DNA of 64,000 nt from the NCBI RefSeq assembly GCF_026420145.1, contig NZ_JAPMLV010000008.1, forward strand, positions 1-64,000, read 5' to 3'. The position numbers and the translations under genes were made by a program. The notes beneath the pieces were generated by a model. The model ran no database searches. It was not told the origin of the DNA and saw nothing but the letters and a program-made list of their open reading frames with translations. Origin of the DNA: Enterobacter pseudoroggenkampii. GTDB lineage: Bacteria; Pseudomonadota; Gammaproteobacteria; Enterobacterales; Enterobacteriaceae. This document shows, piece after piece, positions 1 through 13,024 of the stretch. Within the stretch, counting starts at the first letter, position 1. The number at the start of each line of letters is the position of its first letter.

Positions 1-49
1 GATGGTAGTGTGGGGTCTCCCCATGTGAGAGTAGGGAACTGCCAGGCAT
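1..49 (+). rRNA. rrf: 5S ribosomal RNA, 3' end (partial)
   Basis: The first 49 bases match the 3' part of enterobacterial 5S rRNA: GATGGTAGTGTGGGG at the left edge, then the terminal strand GCCAGGCAT (41-49) that pairs with the 5' end of the molecule. The rest of the rRNA operon lies left of the window. Its position before metA matches E. coli rrnE. The E. coli genes yjaA and yjaB that separate rrnE from metA are absent here. Confidence 0.95.
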
Positions 50-61
50 CAATTAAGAAGA

Positions 62-92
62 ACCCCGTACCGAAAGGTGCGGGGTTTTTTGC
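62..92 (+). terminator. rRNA operon terminator
   Basis: A GC-rich stem (ACCCCGTACC, GAAA loop, GGTGCGGGGT) is followed at once by a run of T. It lies 12 bases after the 5S end, as expected for the first rrn terminator. Confidence 0.9.
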
Positions 93-170
93 TTTTGTCT
101 TTCCCCTTCCTTGAAACTTTCTCACCTTCTGCTTGCAGACTCGACATTCAAACCATTTCTGGGTATCGTT

Positions 171-202
171 AGCTATCTGGATGTCTAAACGTTTATACGT
201 AT
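171..202 (+). promoter_or_regulatory. MetJ operator, four tandem met boxes
   Basis: Four consecutive 8-mers resemble the met box AGACGTCT: AGCTATCT (171-178), GGATGTCT (179-186), AAACGTTT (187-194) and ATACGTAT (195-202). They end 19 bases before the metA start. Cooperative binding of MetJ with S-adenosylmethionine to such tandem boxes is the known control of metA. The assignment here rests on spacing and similarity. Confidence 0.8.
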
Positions 203-221
203 GCTGTGAGGATATAAAGCT

Positions 222-1151
222 ATGCCGATTCGGGTGCAGGACGAGCTACCAGCCGTCAATTTCTTGCGTGAAGAAAACGTCTTCGTCATGACGGCTTCGC
301 GTGCGACAGGTCAGGAAATTCGCCCGCTGAAGGTGCTTATTCTCAATCTGATGCCAAAAAAGATCGAAACAGAAAACCAGTTCCTGCGTCTGCTGTCGAA
401 CTCCCCGCTGCAGGTCGATATCCAGCTGCTGCGAATCGACGCCCGTGAGTCACGTAACACGCCTTCTGAGCATCTGAACAACTTCTACTGCAACTTCGAT
501 GACATCCAGGGTGAAAACTTCGACGGACTGATTGTGACCGGCGCCCCGCTGGGTCTGGTTGAATTTAACGATGTCGCCTACTGGCCGCAAATCAAACAGG
601 TGCTGGAGTGGGCAAAAGATCACGTCACGTCCACATTGTTTGTCTGTTGGGCGGTACAAGCCGCACTGAATATTCTCTATGGCATCCCCAAGCAAACCCG
701 CACTGAAAAGCTCTCCGGCGTATACGAACACCATATTCTCCATCCACATGCGTTGCTGACGCGCGGGTTTGATGATTCTTTCCTGGCCCCGCATTCTCGC
801 TACGCTGACTTCCCGGCCCAGCTGATTCGTGATTACACCGATCTGGAGATCCTGGCCGAAACGGAAGATGGAGATGCTTATCTGTTTGCCAGCAAGGATA
901 AACGCATTGCATTCGTAACCGGGCATCCTGAGTACGATCCGCATACCCTTGCGTCAGAGTATTTCCGTGATGTCGAAGCGGGTCTTAATCCGGATGTGCC
1001 GTACAACTATTTCCCGAAAGACGATCCGCAAAACAAACCGAGAGCAACCTGGCGCAGCCACGGGAATTTGCTTTTTACTAACTGGCTCAACTATTACGTC
1101 TATCAGATAACGCCATACGATCTGCGTCACATGAATCCAACGCTGGAGTAA
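222..1151 (+). CDS. metA: Homoserine O-succinyltransferase
   Basis: Transfers succinyl from succinyl-CoA to homoserine, the first committed step of methionine synthesis, in the cytoplasm. The 309 residues equal the E. coli length and the sequence is collinear throughout. The catalytic Cys142 (in [10 protein letters not shown]) and the His235/Glu237 pair (in TGHPEYD) are present, as is the MPKK segment with Lys46/Lys47. The ATG follows a GAGGATA ribosome site. The gene is monocistronic between the rRNA terminator and its own terminator. Tandem MetJ boxes just upstream indicate repression by methionine/SAM. The E. coli enzyme is also known as a heat-labile protein degraded by proteases; that cannot be judged here. 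Confidence 0.98.
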   Translation: MPIRVQDELPAVNFLREENVFVMTASRATGQEIRPLKVLILNLMPKKIETENQFLRLLSNSPLQVDIQLLRIDARESRNTPSEHLNNFYCNFDDIQGENFDGLIVTGAPLGLVEFNDVAYWPQIKQVLEWAKDHVTSTLFVCWAVQAALNILYGIPKQTRTEKLSGVYEHHILHPHALLTRGFDDSFLAPHSRYADFPAQLIRDYTDLEILAETEDGDAYLFASKDKRIAFVTGHPEYDPHTLASEYFRDVEAGLNPDVPYNYFPKDDPQNKPRATWRSHGNLLFTNWLNYYVYQITPYDLRHMNPTLE

Positions 1152-1197
1152 TCGTCTGCACTAAACGATCCTAAAGCGTTTCAGCTATTCAAATCAG

Positions 1198-1220
1198 GCA
1201 CCTTCGGGTGCCTTTTTTAT
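1198..1220 (+). terminator. metA terminator
   Basis: GGCACC, TTCG loop, GGTGCC, then TTTTTT: a compact factor-independent terminator about 47 bases after the metA stop. Confidence 0.9.
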
Positions 1221-1285
1221 TTCCGAAATACCGCTCATCATTCAGTCAAACTTTAATCTCAATAAAATCAAATAATTAATTGCAA

Positions 1286-1336
1286 TTGACAATTAAAATG
1301 GAAATTGTTTTTGATTTTGGAAAAAATAGAGATAGT
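1286..1336 (+). promoter_or_regulatory. aceBAK promoter region with IclR operator
   Basis: The segment TGGAAATTGTTTTTGATTTT (1299-1318) is the same as the known E. coli aceB operator core, and the leader that follows is collinear with E. coli down to the aceB ATG. A TTGACA hexamer sits at 1286-1291. IclR represses here and releases in response to glyoxylate or acetate growth (family knowledge). The exact -10 was not assigned. The stretch between the metA terminator and aceB holds nothing else recognisable. Confidence 0.75.
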
Positions 1337-1421
1337 CTTAATTCTGCTGAGCGAAAACTACCCAACGATCTTTCGTTCGCATCGGGAGCGTGATTTTGGA
1401 TCTTTGATGAGGAGCAGAGTA

Positions 1422-3023
1422 ATGACTCAACAGGCAACGACGGTCGATGAACTGGCCTTTACCCAGCCGTATGGCGAGCAAGAACAGCAAGTTTTGACGG
1501 CGGAAGCGGTAGAATTTCTGACTGAACTGGTGACTCGCTTTACGCCGCAGCGTAATAAGCTGCTGGCGGCACGTATTCATCAGCAGCAGGAAATTGACGA
1601 TGGCAAGTTGCCTGGATTCATTTCGGAAACCGCTTCCATTCGTCGTGGCGAGTGGAAAATCCGCGGCATCCCTGAAGATTTACAGGATCGTCGCGTTGAG
1701 ATCACCGGTCCGGTAGAGCGCAAAATGGTGATCAACGCCATGAACGCCAACGTTAAAGTCTTTATGGCCGATTTTGAAGACTCACTGGCGCCTGACTGGA
1801 ACAAAGTTATCGACGGGCAGATCAATCTGCGCGACGCCGTGAACGGCACCATCAGCTATACCAATGAAGCCGGCAAAATTTACCAGCTCAAGCCGAACCC
1901 GGCGGTGCTGATCTGCCGCGTACGCGGGCTGCACCTGCCTGAAAAACATGTCACCTGGCGTGGGGAAGCCATTCCGGGCAGCCTGTTTGATTTTGCGCTC
2001 TATTTCTTCCACAACTACAAAGCCCTGCTGGCGAAGGGCAGCGGCCCGTATTTCTATCTGCCAAAAACGCAGGCCTGGCAGGAAGCGGCCTGGTGGAGCG
2101 AGGTCTTCAGCTATGCGGAAGATCGTTTCAACCTGCCGCGGGGCACCATCAAGGCCACGCTGCTGATTGAAACGCTGCCCGCCGTGTTCCAGATGAATGA
2201 AATTCTGCACGCCCTGAGAGACCACATTGTCGGCCTGAACTGCGGACGCTGGGACTATATTTTCAGCTACATCAAAACCCTGAAAAACTATCCCGATCGC
2301 GTGCTGCCGGATCGCCAGGTCGTGACCATGGATAAACCGTTCCTGAGCGCCTACTCGCGTCTGCTGATCAAAACCTGCCACAAGCGCGGTGCCTTTGCGA
2401 TGGGCGGCATGGCGGCATTTATCCCGAGCAAAGACGCAGAACGCAACAATCAGGTGCTCAACAAGGTGAAGGCCGACAAAGAGCTTGAAGCCCGTAACGG
2501 TCACGACGGCACGTGGATTGCCCATCCCGGCCTGGCCGATACGGCGATGGAGGTTTTCAACCGCGTACTCGGTGACAATAAAAACCAGCTGTTTGTCACG
2601 CGCGAAGAGGATGCCCCAACGGCTGAAGAACAGCTGCTTGCTCCGTGTGCGGGCGAGCGGACGGAAGAGGGCATGCGTGCCAATATTCGCGTCGCCGTGC
2701 AATACATCGAAGCGTGGATCTCCGGCAACGGCTGCGTGCCGATCTACGGCCTGATGGAAGATGCCGCGACGGCAGAGATCTCACGTACCTCCATCTGGCA
2801 GTGGATCCACCATCAAAAAACGCTCAGCAACGGCAAGCCGGTGACCAAATCTCTGTTCCGCCAGATGCTGGCCGAAGAGATGCGGGTGATCCAGGACGAG
2901 CTGGGCGAACACCGCTTCAGCAGCGGGCGTTTTGACGACGCTGCGCGCCTGATGGAGCAAATCACCACATCAGATGACTTAATCGACTTCCTGACCCTGC
3001 CGGGCTACCGCTTCCTGGCGTAA
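1422..3023 (+). CDS. aceB: Malate synthase A
   Basis: Condenses glyoxylate with acetyl-CoA to malate, completing the glyoxylate bypass. The protein has 533 residues, the usual length for the A isoform. Arg166 (in CRVRGL), the malate-synthase signature around residues 266-285 (containing [10 protein letters not shown]) and the catalytic Asp447 (in YGLMEDAAT) are all visible. I place the start at ATG 1422 ([10 protein letters not shown]), preceded by GAGGAGCAG. An open frame extends 39 codons upstream, but that part overlaps the operator and leader and is not protein-like. First gene of aceBAK; aceA follows after 31 bases. Repressed by IclR. Confidence 0.98.
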   Translation: MTQQATTVDELAFTQPYGEQEQQVLTAEAVEFLTELVTRFTPQRNKLLAARIHQQQEIDDGKLPGFISETASIRRGEWKIRGIPEDLQDRRVEITGPVERKMVINAMNANVKVFMADFEDSLAPDWNKVIDGQINLRDAVNGTISYTNEAGKIYQLKPNPAVLICRVRGLHLPEKHVTWRGEAIPGSLFDFALYFFHNYKALLAKGSGPYFYLPKTQAWQEAAWWSEVFSYAEDRFNLPRGTIKATLLIETLPAVFQMNEILHALRDHIVGLNCGRWDYIFSYIKTLKNYPDRVLPDRQVVTMDKPFLSAYSRLLIKTCHKRGAFAMGGMAAFIPSKDAERNNQVLNKVKADKELEARNGHDGTWIAHPGLADTAMEVFNRVLGDNKNQLFVTREEDAPTAEEQLLAPCAGERTEEGMRANIRVAVQYIEAWISGNGCVPIYGLMEDAATAEISRTSIWQWIHHQKTLSNGKPVTKSLFRQMLAEEMRVIQDELGEHRFSSGRFDDAARLMEQITTSDDLIDFLTLPGYRFLA

Positions 3024-3054
3024 CTCACCACATAACAATATGGAGCATCTGCAC

Positions 3055-4359
3055 ATGAAAACCCGTACCCAACAAATCGAAGAGTTAAAGAAAGAGTGGA
3101 CACAACCTCGCTGGGAAGGCATCCGCCGTCCTTACAGCGCGGAGGAAGTGGTGAAATTACGCGGCTCGGTCAATCCGGAATGCACGCTGGCGCAAAATGG
3201 CGCGGCGAAAATGTGGAAGCTGCTGCACGGTGGCTCTAAAAAAGGCTACATCAACAGCCTCGGCGCGCTGACCGGCGGTCAGGCGCTGCAGCAGGCGAAG
3301 GCCGGTATTGAGGCGATTTACCTCTCCGGCTGGCAGGTCGCGGCGGACGCCAACCTGGCCTCCAGCATGTACCCGGATCAGTCGCTCTATCCGGCTAACT
3401 CCGTGCCGTCGGTTGTGGATCGGATCAACAATACCTTCCGCCGTGCGGATCAGATCCAGTGGGCTGCCGGTATCGAACCTGGCGATCCGCGCTTTATTGA
3501 CTACTTCCTGCCGATCGTCGCGGATGCGGAAGCGGGCTTCGGCGGCGTGCTGAATGCCTTCGAGCTGATGAAATCGATGATTGAGGCCGGTGCAGCGGCC
3601 GTTCACTTCGAAGACCAGCTGGCGTCAGTGAAGAAATGCGGACACATGGGCGGTAAGGTGCTCGTTCCTACCCAGGAAGCCGTGCAGAAGCTGGTTGCCG
3701 CGCGTCTGGCTGCTGACGTGCTCGGCGTGCCGACGCTGGTGATTGCCCGTACCGATGCCGACGCGGCTGACCTGATCACCTCTGACTGCGACCCGTACGA
3801 TAGCGAATTCATCACCGGCGAGCGTACCAGCGAAGGCTTCTACCGCACACATGCCGGCATTGAGCAGGCGATCAGCCGCGGCCTGGCGTACGCGCCGTAC
3901 GCGGACCTGGTCTGGTGTGAAACCTCCACGCCGGATCTGGCGCTGGCAAAACGCTTTGCCGACGCCATCCATGCGAAATACCCGGGCAAACTGCTGGCCT
4001 ACAACTGCTCGCCGTCCTTCAACTGGCAGAAAAAGCTGGATGACAAAACGATCGCCAGCTTCCAGCAGCAGCTGTCCGACATGGGCTACAAATACCAGTT
4101 CATTACTCTGGCAGGCATCCACAGCATGTGGTTTAACATGTTCGACCTGGCGCACGCCTACGCGCAGGGTGAGGGCATGAAGCACTACGTTGAGAAGGTG
4201 CAGCAGCCGGAGTTTGCCGCGGGTAAAGACGGCTACACCTTCGTGTCTCACCAGCAGGAGGTGGGAACCGGCTACTTTGATAATGTGACCACGATTATTC
4301 AGGGCGGCACCTCCTCCGTCACCGCCTTAACGGGTTCAACGGAAGAAGCACAGTTCTAA
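3055..4359 (+). CDS. aceA: Isocitrate lyase
   Basis: Cleaves isocitrate to succinate and glyoxylate. The 434 residues match the enteric enzyme. The active-site loop KKCGHMG has catalytic Cys195 and His197. Asp/Glu metal ligands are in the [10 protein letters not shown] and HFEDQ segments. The start is the ATG at 3055 ([10 protein letters not shown]); an in-frame ATG five codons earlier overlaps the TATGGAGC ribosome site. Second gene of the operon. It is followed by a palindromic repeat before aceK, a position where E. coli also has repeats thought to lower aceK expression. Confidence 0.98.
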   Translation: MKTRTQQIEELKKEWTQPRWEGIRRPYSAEEVVKLRGSVNPECTLAQNGAAKMWKLLHGGSKKGYINSLGALTGGQALQQAKAGIEAIYLSGWQVAADANLASSMYPDQSLYPANSVPSVVDRINNTFRRADQIQWAAGIEPGDPRFIDYFLPIVADAEAGFGGVLNAFELMKSMIEAGAAAVHFEDQLASVKKCGHMGGKVLVPTQEAVQKLVAARLAADVLGVPTLVIARTDADAADLITSDCDPYDSEFITGERTSEGFYRTHAGIEQAISRGLAYAPYADLVWCETSTPDLALAKRFADAIHAKYPGKLLAYNCSPSFNWQKKLDDKTIASFQQQLSDMGYKYQFITLAGIHSMWFNMFDLAHAYAQGEGMKHYVEKVQQPEFAAGKDGYTFVSHQQEVGTGYFDNVTTIIQGGTSSVTALTGSTEEAQF

Positions 4360-4365
4360 TCTTTT

Positions 4366-4403
4366 CCCCCCTCTCCCCTCTGGGGAGAGGGTTGGGTAAG
4401 GGG
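4366..4403. repeat. CCCTCTCCC palindromic repeat, copy 1 (aceA-aceK)
   Basis: A near-perfect inverted repeat (CCCTCTCCCC / TGGGGAGAGGG) with a GGGTaAGGGG tail fills the aceA-aceK gap. Its last bases (AAGGGG) also serve as the likely aceK ribosome site. It belongs to the same family as the copies near 6.1, 37.0, 45.1, 50.9, 52.4 and 58.3 kb. Confidence 0.85.
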
Positions 4404-4408
4404 AATAT

Positions 4409-6142
4409 ATGTCGCGTGGCCTGGAATTACTGATTGCCCAAACTATTTTGCAGGGCTTTGATGCCCAGTATGGTCGTTTTCTTGAAGTGACATCCGGCGC
4501 GCAGCAGCGCTTTGAACATGCAGACTGGCATGCGGTTCAGCAGGCCATGAAGCAGCGTATCCATCTCTATGATCACCACGTGGGTCTGGTGGTGGAGCAG
4601 CTGCGCTGTATTACCGACGGTAAAAGTCCCGACGCGGAATTTTTACTGCGCGTGAAGGAGCACTACACCCATTTGTTACCCGACTACCCTCGCTTCGAGA
4701 TTGCGGAGAGCTTTTTCAACTCCGTCTATTGCCGGTTATTTGACCACCGCTCATTATCTCCTGAGCGGTTATTTATCTTCAGCTCCCAGCCCGAGCGGCG
4801 CTTTCGAACCATCCCACGTCCGCTGGCGAAAGATTTCTTTCCCGATCGCGGATGGGAAAAGCTCCTGCACCGCGTGCTAACGGATTTGCCGCTGCGCCTG
4901 CCCTGGGAGAATAAAACCCGGGATATCGGCTATATCTACGCCCATCTCAACGAAACCTTCGGCGCGGAGGTGCTCAGCCACAGCCATTTGCAGGTGGCCA
5001 ACGAGCTTTTCTACCGCAATAAAGCCGCCTGGCTGGTGGGCAAACTGGTTACGCCAACCGCCATTGTGCCGTTTCTGCTGCCGATTCACCGTACCGACGA
5101 CGGGGAACTGTTTGTCGATACCTGCCTGACCACCGGCGCCGAGGCCAGCATCGTGTTTGGCTTCGCCCGCTCTTATTTCATGGTGTACGCCCCGCTGCCT
5201 GCCGCGCTGGTGGAGTGGCTGCGCGAGATCCTGCCGGGAAAAACCACCGCCGAGCTGTATATGGCCATTGGCTGCCAGAAGCACGCCAAGACGGAAAGCT
5301 ACCGGGAGTACCTGCGCTATGTCACCACGGCCGATGAGCAGTTTATCGAAGCGCCAGGCATTCGCGGTATGGTGATGCTGGTCTTTACGCTGCCGGGTTT
5401 CGACCGGGTCTTTAAGGTGATTAAGGACAGATTCGCCCCGCAGAAAGAGATGACCGCCGCGCACGTTCGCGCTTGCTATCAGCTGGTTAAAGAGCACGAT
5501 CGCGTCGGGCGCATGGCGGATACTCAGGAATTCGAAAACTTTGTGCTGGATAAACAGCAGATCGACCCGGCGCTCATGGCGCTGTTGATGCAGGAAGCGC
5601 CCGCGAAAATCACCGATCTGGGTGACAAAATCGTGATTAGCCATCTCTATATTGAGCGCCGCATGGTGCCGCTGAATATCTGGCTTGAGCAGTCCGAAGG
5701 TCAGGCGCTGCGGGATGCCATTGAAGAGTACGGCAACGCGATTCGCCAGCTTGCCGCCGCCAATATTTTCCCGGGCGACATGCTGTTTAAAAACTTCGGC
5801 GTCACCCGACACGGGCGGGTGGTGTTCTACGATTACGACGAAATTTGCTACATGACCGAAGTGAATTTCCGCGATATCCCACCGCCCCGCTACCCGGAAG
5901 ATGAGCTTTCCAGCGAGCCGTGGTACAGCGTCTCGCCGGGCGATGTGTTTCCCGAAGAGTTTCGTCACTGGCTGTGTGCCGATCCGCGCATCGGACCGCT
6001 ATTCGAAGAGATGCATGCCGATCTGTTTCGCGCCAGCTACTGGCGCGGACTGCAAACGCGGATCAAAAACGGGCACGTGGAAGATGTGTATGCATACCGC
6101 CGCAAGCAGCGGTTTTGCATCCGCTTTTCTCCCTCTCCCTGA
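4409..6142 (+). CDS. aceK: Isocitrate dehydrogenase kinase/phosphatase
   Basis: Bifunctional enzyme that phosphorylates and dephosphorylates isocitrate dehydrogenase, switching flux between the TCA cycle and the glyoxylate bypass. It has 577 residues and is collinear with E. coli AceK (578). An N-terminal regulatory half is followed by a kinase-like half with conserved segments such as [25 protein letters not shown]. Third gene of aceBAK. The last codons are unusual: the E. coli-like tail is replaced by FSPSP-stop, encoded inside a palindromic repeat (copy 2). The SD (AAGGGG) comes from the tail of copy 1. Both ends of the gene thus abut the same repeat family. Confidence 0.97.
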   Translation: MSRGLELLIAQTILQGFDAQYGRFLEVTSGAQQRFEHADWHAVQQAMKQRIHLYDHHVGLVVEQLRCITDGKSPDAEFLLRVKEHYTHLLPDYPRFEIAESFFNSVYCRLFDHRSLSPERLFIFSSQPERRFRTIPRPLAKDFFPDRGWEKLLHRVLTDLPLRLPWENKTRDIGYIYAHLNETFGAEVLSHSHLQVANELFYRNKAAWLVGKLVTPTAIVPFLLPIHRTDDGELFVDTCLTTGAEASIVFGFARSYFMVYAPLPAALVEWLREILPGKTTAELYMAIGCQKHAKTESYREYLRYVTTADEQFIEAPGIRGMVMLVFTLPGFDRVFKVIKDRFAPQKEMTAAHVRACYQLVKEHDRVGRMADTQEFENFVLDKQQIDPALMALLMQEAPAKITDLGDKIVISHLYIERRMVPLNIWLEQSEGQALRDAIEEYGNAIRQLAAANIFPGDMLFKNFGVTRHGRVVFYDYDEICYMTEVNFRDIPPPRYPEDELSSEPWYSVSPGDVFPEEFRHWLCADPRIGPLFEEMHADLFRASYWRGLQTRIKNGHVEDVYAYRRKQRFCIRFSPSP

Positions 6143-6170
6143 GGGAGAGGGCCGGGGTGAGGGCATCAGG
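6129..6170. repeat. CCCTCTCCC palindromic repeat, copy 2 (overlaps aceK stop)
   Basis: CCCTCTCCCTGAGGGAGAGGG followed by CCGGGGTGAGGGCATCAG. The TGA in the loop of the palindrome is the aceK stop codon. The element lies between the convergent genes aceK and iclR and may act as a two-way transcription barrier. Confidence 0.85.
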
Positions 6171-6182
6171 TCACACTCAATT

Positions 6183-7010
6183 TTAACGAATTCCACCGTA
6201 CGCCAGCGTCACCTCTTTCGCCGCCTTAATCACCAGCGCACCGAGCTCGGTCACGCGGTCGTCGGTCATGCGTGAAATCGGCCCGGAGATGGAGATGGCG
6301 GCAAACGGCTCGCGGTGTTCGTCGAAAATGCAGGCCGCGAGGCAGCGCAGGCCCAGGGCATGTTCTTCATCATCAAACGAATAGCCGCGCTTGCGGGTCA
6401 GGGCCAGATCTTCTTTCAGATGCACGGGCGACACCAGCGTGGCGTGGGTGTAGGCGTGCAGCCCTTTACGGTGCAGCAGCCCCGTTACCTGCTCCTCGCT
6501 CAGCTGCGAGAGAAATGCTTTCCCCGCCCCGGACGCGTGCATCGGCAGCTTGCCGCCAATCGGTGCGGACATGCGCATCAGCTGCGTGCACTGCACCTGG
6601 TCGATGATAATCGCCTGATGATCGCTCTGGTCCAGTACCGCCAGGTTTACCGTCTCGCCGGACTCCTCCATCAGCTTGCGCAGAATCGGGTGCACAATCG
6701 CCAGCAGGTTGCGGCTCTGCAGGAAGCTGCTGCCGACGATAAACGCGTGCGCGCCCACCGCCCAGTGCCCCAGCTCGCCCACCTGACGCACAAAGCCCAG
6801 TTGCTGCATGGTGGTCAGCAGGCGGTGCGTTGTGGAGTTCGGCAGGCCAGCCTGCTGGGCCAGCTCCGTCAGGGCCACGCTGCTGTGCGACTCGGCTATC
6901 CACTCCAGCAGCTTCAGACCGCGCGTGAGCGATTGAACCTGTCCGCCCTGTTGTGCGGCGGTGGTGGCAGCAGGCTTTCTGCCGCGTTTGGCGGGAACGG
7001 TCGCGACCAT
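6183..7010 (-). CDS. iclR: Transcriptional repressor IclR
   Basis: Represses aceBAK and its own gene; the effector domain senses glyoxylate and pyruvate (family knowledge). It has 275 residues from the preferred start at 7010 (MVATVPAKRGRK). That ATG has a strong AAAGGAGA ribosome site (7016-7023 on the complement), whereas an ATG 11 codons earlier has none. A winged helix-turn-helix (about residues 25-85, containing LTELAQQAGLPNSTTHRLL) is followed by the IclR effector domain. Convergent with aceK. An IclR-type operator overlaps its promoter, consistent with autorepression. Confidence 0.97.
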   Translation of the reverse strand: MVATVPAKRGRKPAATTAAQQGGQVQSLTRGLKLLEWIAESHSSVALTELAQQAGLPNSTTHRLLTTMQQLGFVRQVGELGHWAVGAHAFIVGSSFLQSRNLLAIVHPILRKLMEESGETVNLAVLDQSDHQAIIIDQVQCTQLMRMSAPIGGKLPMHASGAGKAFLSQLSEEQVTGLLHRKGLHAYTHATLVSPVHLKEDLALTRKRGYSFDDEEHALGLRCLAACIFDEHREPFAAISISGPISRMTDDRVTELGALVIKAAKEVTLAYGGIR

Positions 7011-7033
7011 GGCGATCTCCTTTTTCTGTATCG

Positions 7034-7048
7034 TGGAAATCATTTTCG
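7034..7048 (-). promoter_or_regulatory. IclR autoregulatory operator
   Basis: TGGAAATCATTTTCG matches 13 of 15 positions of the IclR consensus TGGAAATNATTTCCA and lies 24 bases upstream of the iclR start. Confidence 0.75.
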
Positions 7049-7100
7049 TTTTATTTGGTGAATTTGCAACCGTTATCCTGACTGATCGGAGGAGTGATGG

Positions 7101-7113
7101 TGAACATGTCTCA
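7101..7113 (+). promoter_or_regulatory. Candidate MetR site upstream of metH
   Basis: TGAACATGTCTCA fits the MetR pattern TGAA-N5-TTCA with one mismatch and lies about 90 bases before metH, which is MetR-activated in enterics. This is similarity to a short, loose pattern only. Confidence 0.4.
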
Positions 7114-7203
7114 TGTTACCCCTGAGTGGCTTTTCCACCCTGCGAGATTGTGCCAGTATGGAACGCAGCCTTTTGGCCTTGTTGAGCGTTGTCGGGAGCA
7201 AGT

Positions 7204-10887
<3,684 letters not shown>

Positions 10888-10911
10888 AATCACTTTTCCT
10901 TACAACAAACA

Positions 10912-10932
10912 GGGCACCTCAATGGTGCCTTG
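10912..10932 (+). terminator. metH terminator
   Basis: GGCACC / GGTGCC stem with a TCAAT loop, followed by TTGTCTCTTTC. The T-run is weak, but the position just after metH fits. Confidence 0.6.
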
Positions 10933-11003
10933 TCTCTTTCTTACGCTTAAACCCTTATACTGAACCTATGGAAAACGAATAACGATAAGGAGGAAAACCT
11001 TCC

Positions 11004-12635
11004 GTGCTGACCCTGTTACATCTGCTCTCTGCAGTCGCACTGCTCGTATGGGGCACCCATATCGTCCGTACCGGTGTGATGCGCGTTTTTGGCGCCCGTT
11101 TACGTACCGTTCTCAGCAGCAGCGTTGAGAAGAAGCCGCTCGCCTTCTGCGCGGGTATTGGCGTAACGGCACTGGTTCAGAGCAGCAACGCCACAACCCT
11201 GCTTGTCACCTCCTTTGTGGCGCAGGATCTGGTGGCGCTGGCCCCGGCTCTGGTCATTGTGCTGGGGGCTGATGTGGGTACCGCGCTGATGGCGCGTATC
11301 CTGACGTTCGATCTCTCCTGGCTGTCACCGCTGCTGATTTTTATAGGCGTGATCTTCTTCCTCGGCCGCAAACAGACCCGCGCCGGTCAGCTCGGGCGCG
11401 TAGGGATTGGCCTGGGGCTGATCCTGCTGGCGCTGGAGCTGATTGTGCAGGCGGTCACGCCTATTACCGAAGCCAACGGTGTTCAGGTCATCTTCGCCTC
11501 CCTGACCGGGGACATTATGCTGGATGCTCTGATTGGCGCGGTGTTTGCTATCGTCAGCTACTCCAGCCTGGCGGCCGTGCTGCTGACGGCCACACTCACC
11601 GCGGCCGGGGCGATCTCCTTCCCGGTCGCGCTGTGCCTGGTGATCGGTGCCAACCTCGGCTCGGGCCTGCTGGCGATGCTCAATAACAGCGCGGCCAACG
11701 CCGCCGCCCGCCGTGTGGCCCTCGGCAGCCTGCTGTTTAAGCTGGTGGGCAGCCTGATTATCCTGCCCTTTATCCACCCGCTGGCGAACCTGATGGACAA
11801 CCTCCCGCTGCCGAAAGCGGAGCTGGTGATCTATTTCCACGTGTTCTACAACCTGGTGCGCTGCCTGGCGATGGTACCTTTTGCCGGGTCGATGGCCCGC
11901 TTCTGCGAACGCCTCATTCAGGACGAACCGGAGCTGGATGCGCGCCTGAAACCGAAGCACCTGGATACGTCCGCGCTGGATACCCCGGCGCTGGCGCTGG
12001 CGAATGCCGCGCGCGAGACGTTGCGCATGGGCGACGCGATGGAAACCATGCTCGAAGGTCTGCAAAAGGTGATGCACGGCGAGCCGCGTGAAGAGAAAGA
12101 GCTGCGCAGGTTAGCTGACGATATCAACGTGCTCTATACCGCCATCAAGCTTTACCTGGCGCGCATGCCGCAGGACGAGCTGGCGGAAGAGGAGTCCCGC
12201 CGCTGGGCGGAAATTATCGAGATGTCGCTTAACCTTGAGCAGGCTTCGGATATCGTTGAACGCATGGGCAGCGAGATCGCCGACAAATCCCTTGCCGCGC
12301 GTCGTGCGTTTTCAGGTGAAGGCCTGAAGGAGCTGGAAGCGCTGCACGAACAGCTTGTCAGCAACCTCAAGCTGGCGATGTCGGTATTCTTCTCCAGCGA
12401 TGTGCCGAGCGCGCGCCGCCTGCGCCGCAACAAGCATCGTTTCCGTATTCTGAACCGCCGCTACTCGCACGCCCACGTTGAGCGTCTGCACCAGCAGAAC
12501 GTGCAGAGTATCGAAACCAGCTCACTCCACCTGGGACTGCTGGGCGATATGAAGCGTCTCAACTCGTTGTTCTGCGCGGTGGCGTACAGCGTGATGGAAC
12601 AGCCGGATGAAGACGACGAGCGGGATGAGTATTAA
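11004..12635 (+). CDS. yjbB: Na/Pi-cotransporter family inner-membrane protein
   Basis: Predicted sodium-phosphate cotransporter-like protein; E. coli YjbB has been linked to phosphate export. It has 543 residues as in E. coli. The N-terminal 300 residues carry about eight membrane segments with two NaPi-type repeats, the first with QSSNATT at 59-65. A cytoplasmic PhoU-like helical region (about 340-540) follows. The start is GTG 11004 after a strong AAGGAGG site. Monocistronic, ending at a hairpin. The symmetric repeats and PhoU-like tail support the family; the transport direction is from literature on the homologue. Confidence 0.95.
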   Translation: MLTLLHLLSAVALLVWGTHIVRTGVMRVFGARLRTVLSSSVEKKPLAFCAGIGVTALVQSSNATTLLVTSFVAQDLVALAPALVIVLGADVGTALMARILTFDLSWLSPLLIFIGVIFFLGRKQTRAGQLGRVGIGLGLILLALELIVQAVTPITEANGVQVIFASLTGDIMLDALIGAVFAIVSYSSLAAVLLTATLTAAGAISFPVALCLVIGANLGSGLLAMLNNSAANAAARRVALGSLLFKLVGSLIILPFIHPLANLMDNLPLPKAELVIYFHVFYNLVRCLAMVPFAGSMARFCERLIQDEPELDARLKPKHLDTSALDTPALALANAARETLRMGDAMETMLEGLQKVMHGEPREEKELRRLADDINVLYTAIKLYLARMPQDELAEEESRRWAEIIEMSLNLEQASDIVERMGSEIADKSLAARRAFSGEGLKELEALHEQLVSNLKLAMSVFFSSDVPSARRLRRNKHRFRILNRRYSHAHVERLHQQNVQSIETSSLHLGLLGDMKRLNSLFCAVAYSVMEQPDEDDERDEY

Positions 12636-12645
12636 TCTCTGAAAG

Positions 12646-12672
12646 CGCCTCGCAAAACCTTGTTGCGAGGCG
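12646..12672 (+). terminator. Hairpin after yjbB
   Basis: A perfect 10-bp stem (CGCCTCGCAA / TTGCGAGGCG) with a 7-base loop starts 11 bases after the yjbB stop. It lacks a strong T-run, so it may act as an mRNA-end stabiliser or weak terminator. Confidence 0.55.
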
Positions 12673-12787
12673 TGACACCTTATCAAGCGCCATTTACCCT
12701 TCAGACCTTACGTTTTTTAGGGAATAGAAAATGGTCGTTTATTACGCTACACTTCGCCAATTCATGCGCATTCCGATGGGGGTTTTC

Positions 12788-13024
12788 ATGCGCACTACTC
12801 ATGGCATTAAAAAATCAGTCAACGTGTCGTTAGCACCTGAAATCCTTGAAGAGGCGCGACGGCTTAAACTTAATCTCTCTGCCGTGCTCACGGCTGCACT
12901 GCAGGAGCAGTTTCGTGCGCATCAGCGTGCAGAGTGGTTAGCAGAAAATAAAGCTTCTATCGAGGCCATTAACCAATGGGTTGATGAAAACGGCTCCTTT
13001 AGTGACTTTCAGAGGTCGTTCTGA
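12788..13024 (+). CDS. ccdA: CcdA-family antitoxin
   Basis: Antitoxin of a type II pair. The preferred start at 12788 gives 78 residues. The N-terminal half (KKSVNVSLAPEILEEARRLK) resembles the ribbon-helix-helix DNA-binding domain of CcdA. The C-terminal part (RAEWLAENKASIEAINQWVDENGSFSD) matches the CcdB-neutralising tail of plasmid CcdA, including the ENGSFxD signature. Two in-frame ATGs upstream (12731 and 12764) are alternatives, so the start is uncertain. Its stop overlaps the ccdB ATG (TGATG), as in other ccd operons. Lower GC than its neighbours suggests transfer. In E. coli this slot, between yjbB and rluF, holds pepE instead. Confidence 0.85.
   Translation: MRTTHGIKKSVNVSLAPEILEEARRLKLNLSAVLTAALQEQFRAHQRAEWLAENKASIEAINQWVDENGSFSDFQRSF

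Noticed and set aside
1305..1421. N-terminal extension of malate synthase A
   Set aside because: It covers the IclR operator and leader that align base by base with the E. coli non-coding leader.
12731..12787. N-terminal extension of CcdA (19 more residues from ATG 12731)
   Set aside because: The added residues are not present in other CcdA proteins and overlap the likely promoter; kept only as an alternative start.
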